DNA of 64,000 nt from Paenibacillus sp. UNC451MF (GTDB lineage: Bacteria > Bacillota > Bacilli > Paenibacillales > NBRC-103111). Both the position numbers and the translations under genes were made by a program. The stretch covers positions 186,001 to 250,000 of the forward strand of contig NZ_JMLS01000004.1 in NCBI RefSeq assembly GCF_000686845.1, written 5' to 3'. Shown one piece after another: positions 62,222-64,000 of the stretch (position 1 is its first letter; each line of letters begins with the position of its first letter). Under the pieces are notes generated by a model. That model did not search any database. It saw nothing but the letters and a program-made list of their open reading frames with translations, and was not told the origin of the DNA.

Positions 62222-62257
62222 ATCCGTTCGAATATAGGGTTGTACGTAGTGTTACCT

Positions 62258-62273
62258 CTCAGCAAATATTCAG
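62258..62273. promoter_or_regulatory. Two reverse-oriented CTGAA/CTGAG repeats, 11-bp period
   Basis: On the minus strand CTGAA (from 62273) and CTGAG (from 62262) are 11 bp apart, the same unit and period as the block at 62178-62221. They lie about 30 bp upstream of the best -10-like element for the GT39 gene (CATAAT at 62306-62311, with no good -35), as expected for an activator site. Confidence 0.5.
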
Positions 62274-62364
62274 CGGGCACTCACCTACAGTTAAGGTTGC
62301 AGGTACATAATGATGCCATGAAAGTCAACCAATAAAACTGCAATTATGGAGCGGGAGTGAATAC

Positions 62365-64000
62365 ATGATTATGAATCAACATCGAAGTCGAATCCCAAGA
62401 GTGGACATCGCTCTTATCTTTATAGCTGTATTGTCCGCATTTCTGAATTTGTTCAATATTTGGAAAGAAAACTATGTCAATGCCTATTACACCTCAGCTG
62501 TGCAGAGTATGCTGCAAAGCTTTCATAATTTTTTCTATGCTTCCTTCGACCCAGCTGGGTACGTTACGGTTGATAAACCGCCAGTCACCTTCTGGTTCCA
62601 GACCATTAGCGCAGCAATATTCGGCCTGCACGGCTGGAGTGTAATCCTACCTCAGGCGTTAGCAGGAATCGGATCGGTATTATTTATTTACTTTTTAGTG
62701 AAACCGTCGTTTGGAACAACTGCTGCACGAATAGGTGCCTTAGTAATGGCATGTACTCCTATTGCCACAGCGGTTGCCAGAACGAATAACGTCGATAGCT
62801 TGCTCGTATTTACTCTGCTCGTAGCTGCTTGGATGTTGTTCAGAGCATTAAGACGTCAGCAAGCATGGTGGATATTGGGTGCCTTTGCCGTCATCGGTGT
62901 CGGCTTTAACATGAAAATGATGCAAGCTTACATGGTCGTACCGGCCTTCGGTTTATTTTATCTGCTGGCCTTTAAAGCGAACTGGAAAAAAAAGTCAAGC
63001 CTATTAGCTGGAGCTGCCGCCGTCTTACTCCTAGTCTCCATGTCATGGCCTGTCATTGTCGATTCCATTCCTAAGGAAAATCGGCCTTACATCGGCAGCA
63101 GCCAAACCAATTCTGTTCTGGAGCTTGCTTTTGGCTACAATGGGATTCAACGATTGACAGGAAAAAATGGCGGAGGTGCCGGTAAAAGCGACGGAGCTCA
63201 AAATCGAAGCTTCTCTGAACGCCCACAAGGGCAGTTTGAAGGCGGAGCAGGAATGAATCAAGCCCAAGGACAAGGAGATGACAGCAGCCGCTCTGGGCTA
63301 TCACCAAGAGAGTCGGGAGGCTCATACGGCATTTCGCAATCATTCAACCCATCTGATACTGCTTACAGCTCTTCCCCGCCTCAAAGAATGTCTGAAGGAA
63401 TGACGCAGGATAAAACCGAGTTCGACGGTCAGATGCCTAACCAGGGAGACGGAGGAAACGGTCGGGTCAGCGGTGGCGGTCCGATGGACGGAGGAGGAGC
63501 TATGGGTGGCGGAGGCATGTTTGGAACAGGCAATCCAGGACCGCTCCGATTGTTTCAATCTGGACTATCGGGACAAATAAGCTGGCTCATTCCCTTTGCA
63601 GCATTCGGATGCGTTGGTCTGCTTGCAGGTATCCGCAGAAAAACAGGTCTGACCTCCCAACACAAAGAAACGTTTTTCTGGTTGGCATGGCTTATTCCAG
63701 GCATGATTTTTTTCAGTATCGCTGGATTTTTCCATCAATATTATCTTATTATGCTTGCCCCTCCTATCGCTGCCTTAATGGGCGCAGGTTGGGTAGCCCT
63801 ATGGAAATCGTATAAAGCAAGCGCAGGCTGGACTTCGTGGCTTCTGCCTATCGCAGTTCTTGCTACAACCGCCTTTGAAGTCGTTGTTTTGTATGAAAAC
63901 ATTACAACCATCCATGCCGCATGGCTCTATGGAGTCGGTGCAGCAGGATTAGCCGTAACGGTAGTCCTTGTACTGATCAGACAAAAAGAAAAGCCCTACA
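62365..64000 (+). CDS. GT39-family membrane glycosyltransferase (YkcB/ArnT-like), cut by window edge
   Basis: An open frame of 545 residues without a stop, continuing beyond 64000. The N-terminus (one helix, then YYTSAVQSMLQS, PAGYVTVDKPPV) and the following series of transmembrane helices fit the PMT/ArnT-type GT39 family, which transfers sugars from lipid-linked donors; the VDKPP Asp is the typical active-site region. A Gly/Ser/Gln/Asn-rich segment of about 120 residues (about 268-390) interrupts the helices, a known feature of YkcB-type members. The ATG at 62365-62367 follows GGGAG. It lies divergent from the two-component system. Confidence 0.85.
   Translation, partial: MIMNQHRSRIPRVDIALIFIAVLSAFLNLFNIWKENYVNAYYTSAVQSMLQSFHNFFYASFDPAGYVTVDKPPVTFWFQTISAAIFGLHGWSVILPQALAGIGSVLFIYFLVKPSFGTTAARIGALVMACTPIATAVARTNNVDSLLVFTLLVAAWMLFRALRRQQAWWILGAFAVIGVGFNMKMMQAYMVVPAFGLFYLLAFKANWKKKSSLLAGAAAVLLLVSMSWPVIVDSIPKENRPYIGSSQTNSVLELAFGYNGIQRLTGKNGGGAGKSDGAQNRSFSERPQGQFEGGAGMNQAQGQGDDSSRSGLSPRESGGSYGISQSFNPSDTAYSSSPPQRMSEGMTQDKTEFDGQMPNQGDGGNGRVSGGGPMDGGGAMGGGGMFGTGNPGPLRLFQSGLSGQISWLIPFAAFGCVGLLAGIRRKTGLTSQHKETFFWLAWLIPGMIFFSIAGFFHQYYLIMLAPPIAALMGAGWVALWKSYKASAGWTSWLLPIAVLATTAFEVVVLYENITTIHAAWLYGVGAAGLAVTVVLVLIRQKEKPY

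Noticed and set aside
63043-63558. Several minus-strand open frames inside the GT39 gene
   Set aside because: They are the complement of the Gly/Ser-rich low-complexity segment; the plus-strand reading has the membrane helices and a good start.
1-64000. Mobile element, prophage or CRISPR array
   Set aside because: No transposase, integrase or phage gene, no repeat-spacer pattern and no target-site duplication was seen. The only repeats are short hairpins and operator-like units.

Overview
The window comes from a spore-forming, low-to-moderate GC Firmicute, most probably a Paenibacillus or close relative. This rests on a full set of endospore genes (spoIVA, spoIIAA-spoIIAB-sigF, spoVAA-AB-AF, spmA-spmB, dacB, dacF, ypeB, ytfJ/gerW, spoVIF, a YIEGIA-family protein), strong AGGAGG ribosome sites, many TTG and GTG starts, and a gene order that follows a long stretch of the Bacillus subtilis chromosome. 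Nearly everything is transcribed leftwards (minus strand). No prophage, insertion sequence, CRISPR array or rRNA was seen, so this is mostly conserved core chromosome with small lineage-specific insertions.

Layout, left to right. 1-5 kb: the 5' end of hepS (menaquinone side chain), an anchored protein of unknown function, mtrB (TRAP), a PAP2-family membrane enzyme, tRNA-Pro(TGG), hbs (HU) and spoIVA. 5-7.7 kb: a yphF-like lipoprotein, two 2Fe-2S ferredoxins flanking a nucleotidyltransferase-like protein, a DUF2768 protein and spoVIF. 7.7-17.6 kb: gpsA, plsY, der, the YIEGIA pair, yphA, fni, an S1-domain protein, plsC, cmk, a DUF5359 protein and a PilZ protein. 17.7-22.7 kb: ypeB, prsW, gudB, mecA. 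22.8-26 kb: an accessory patch with a polysaccharide deacetylase lipoprotein, a CPBP protease, an unknown membrane protein and a rhodanese. 26.2-28.2 kb: serA behind a T-box leader.

28.3-35.4 kb: the resA-resB-resC-resD-resE block (cytochrome c maturation and redox control) and rluB. 35.4-43.2 kb: a minimal amidase, spmB-spmA-dacB, an HMCES/YedK protein, an HD-GYP phosphodiesterase, ytfJ-ytfI and scpA-scpB. 43.3-47.4 kb: ribD-ribE-ribBA-ribH under an FMN riboswitch. 47.4-53.6 kb: a phosphodiester glycosidase, ppiB, lysA and a reduced spoVA cluster. 53.7-58.4 kb: a DUF378 protein, the spoIIA operon, dacF and pdp. 58.5-64 kb: a small CuA-like cupredoxin, a YvyF-like protein, two very small ORFs, a two-component system and, divergent from it, a GT39 membrane glycosyltransferase running off the right edge.

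The genes serve endospore formation and germination, envelope and lipid synthesis, cofactors (riboflavin, menaquinone, isoprenoids, heme-protein maturation) and chromosome handling. The most distinctive unexplained structure is in the divergent region at 62.1-62.4 kb: four CTGAA repeats at an exact 11-bp period, plus two more in the opposite orientation. This is the geometry used by OmpR/PhoB-type regulators, and such a regulator is encoded next door. Other points of note are a valine in the first glycine position of the GpsA dinucleotide motif, the ferredoxin/nucleotidyltransferase/ferredoxin group inserted in a conserved sporulation block, a spoVA operon without C, D or E, ypeB without sleB, and an orphan flagellar-type yvyF.
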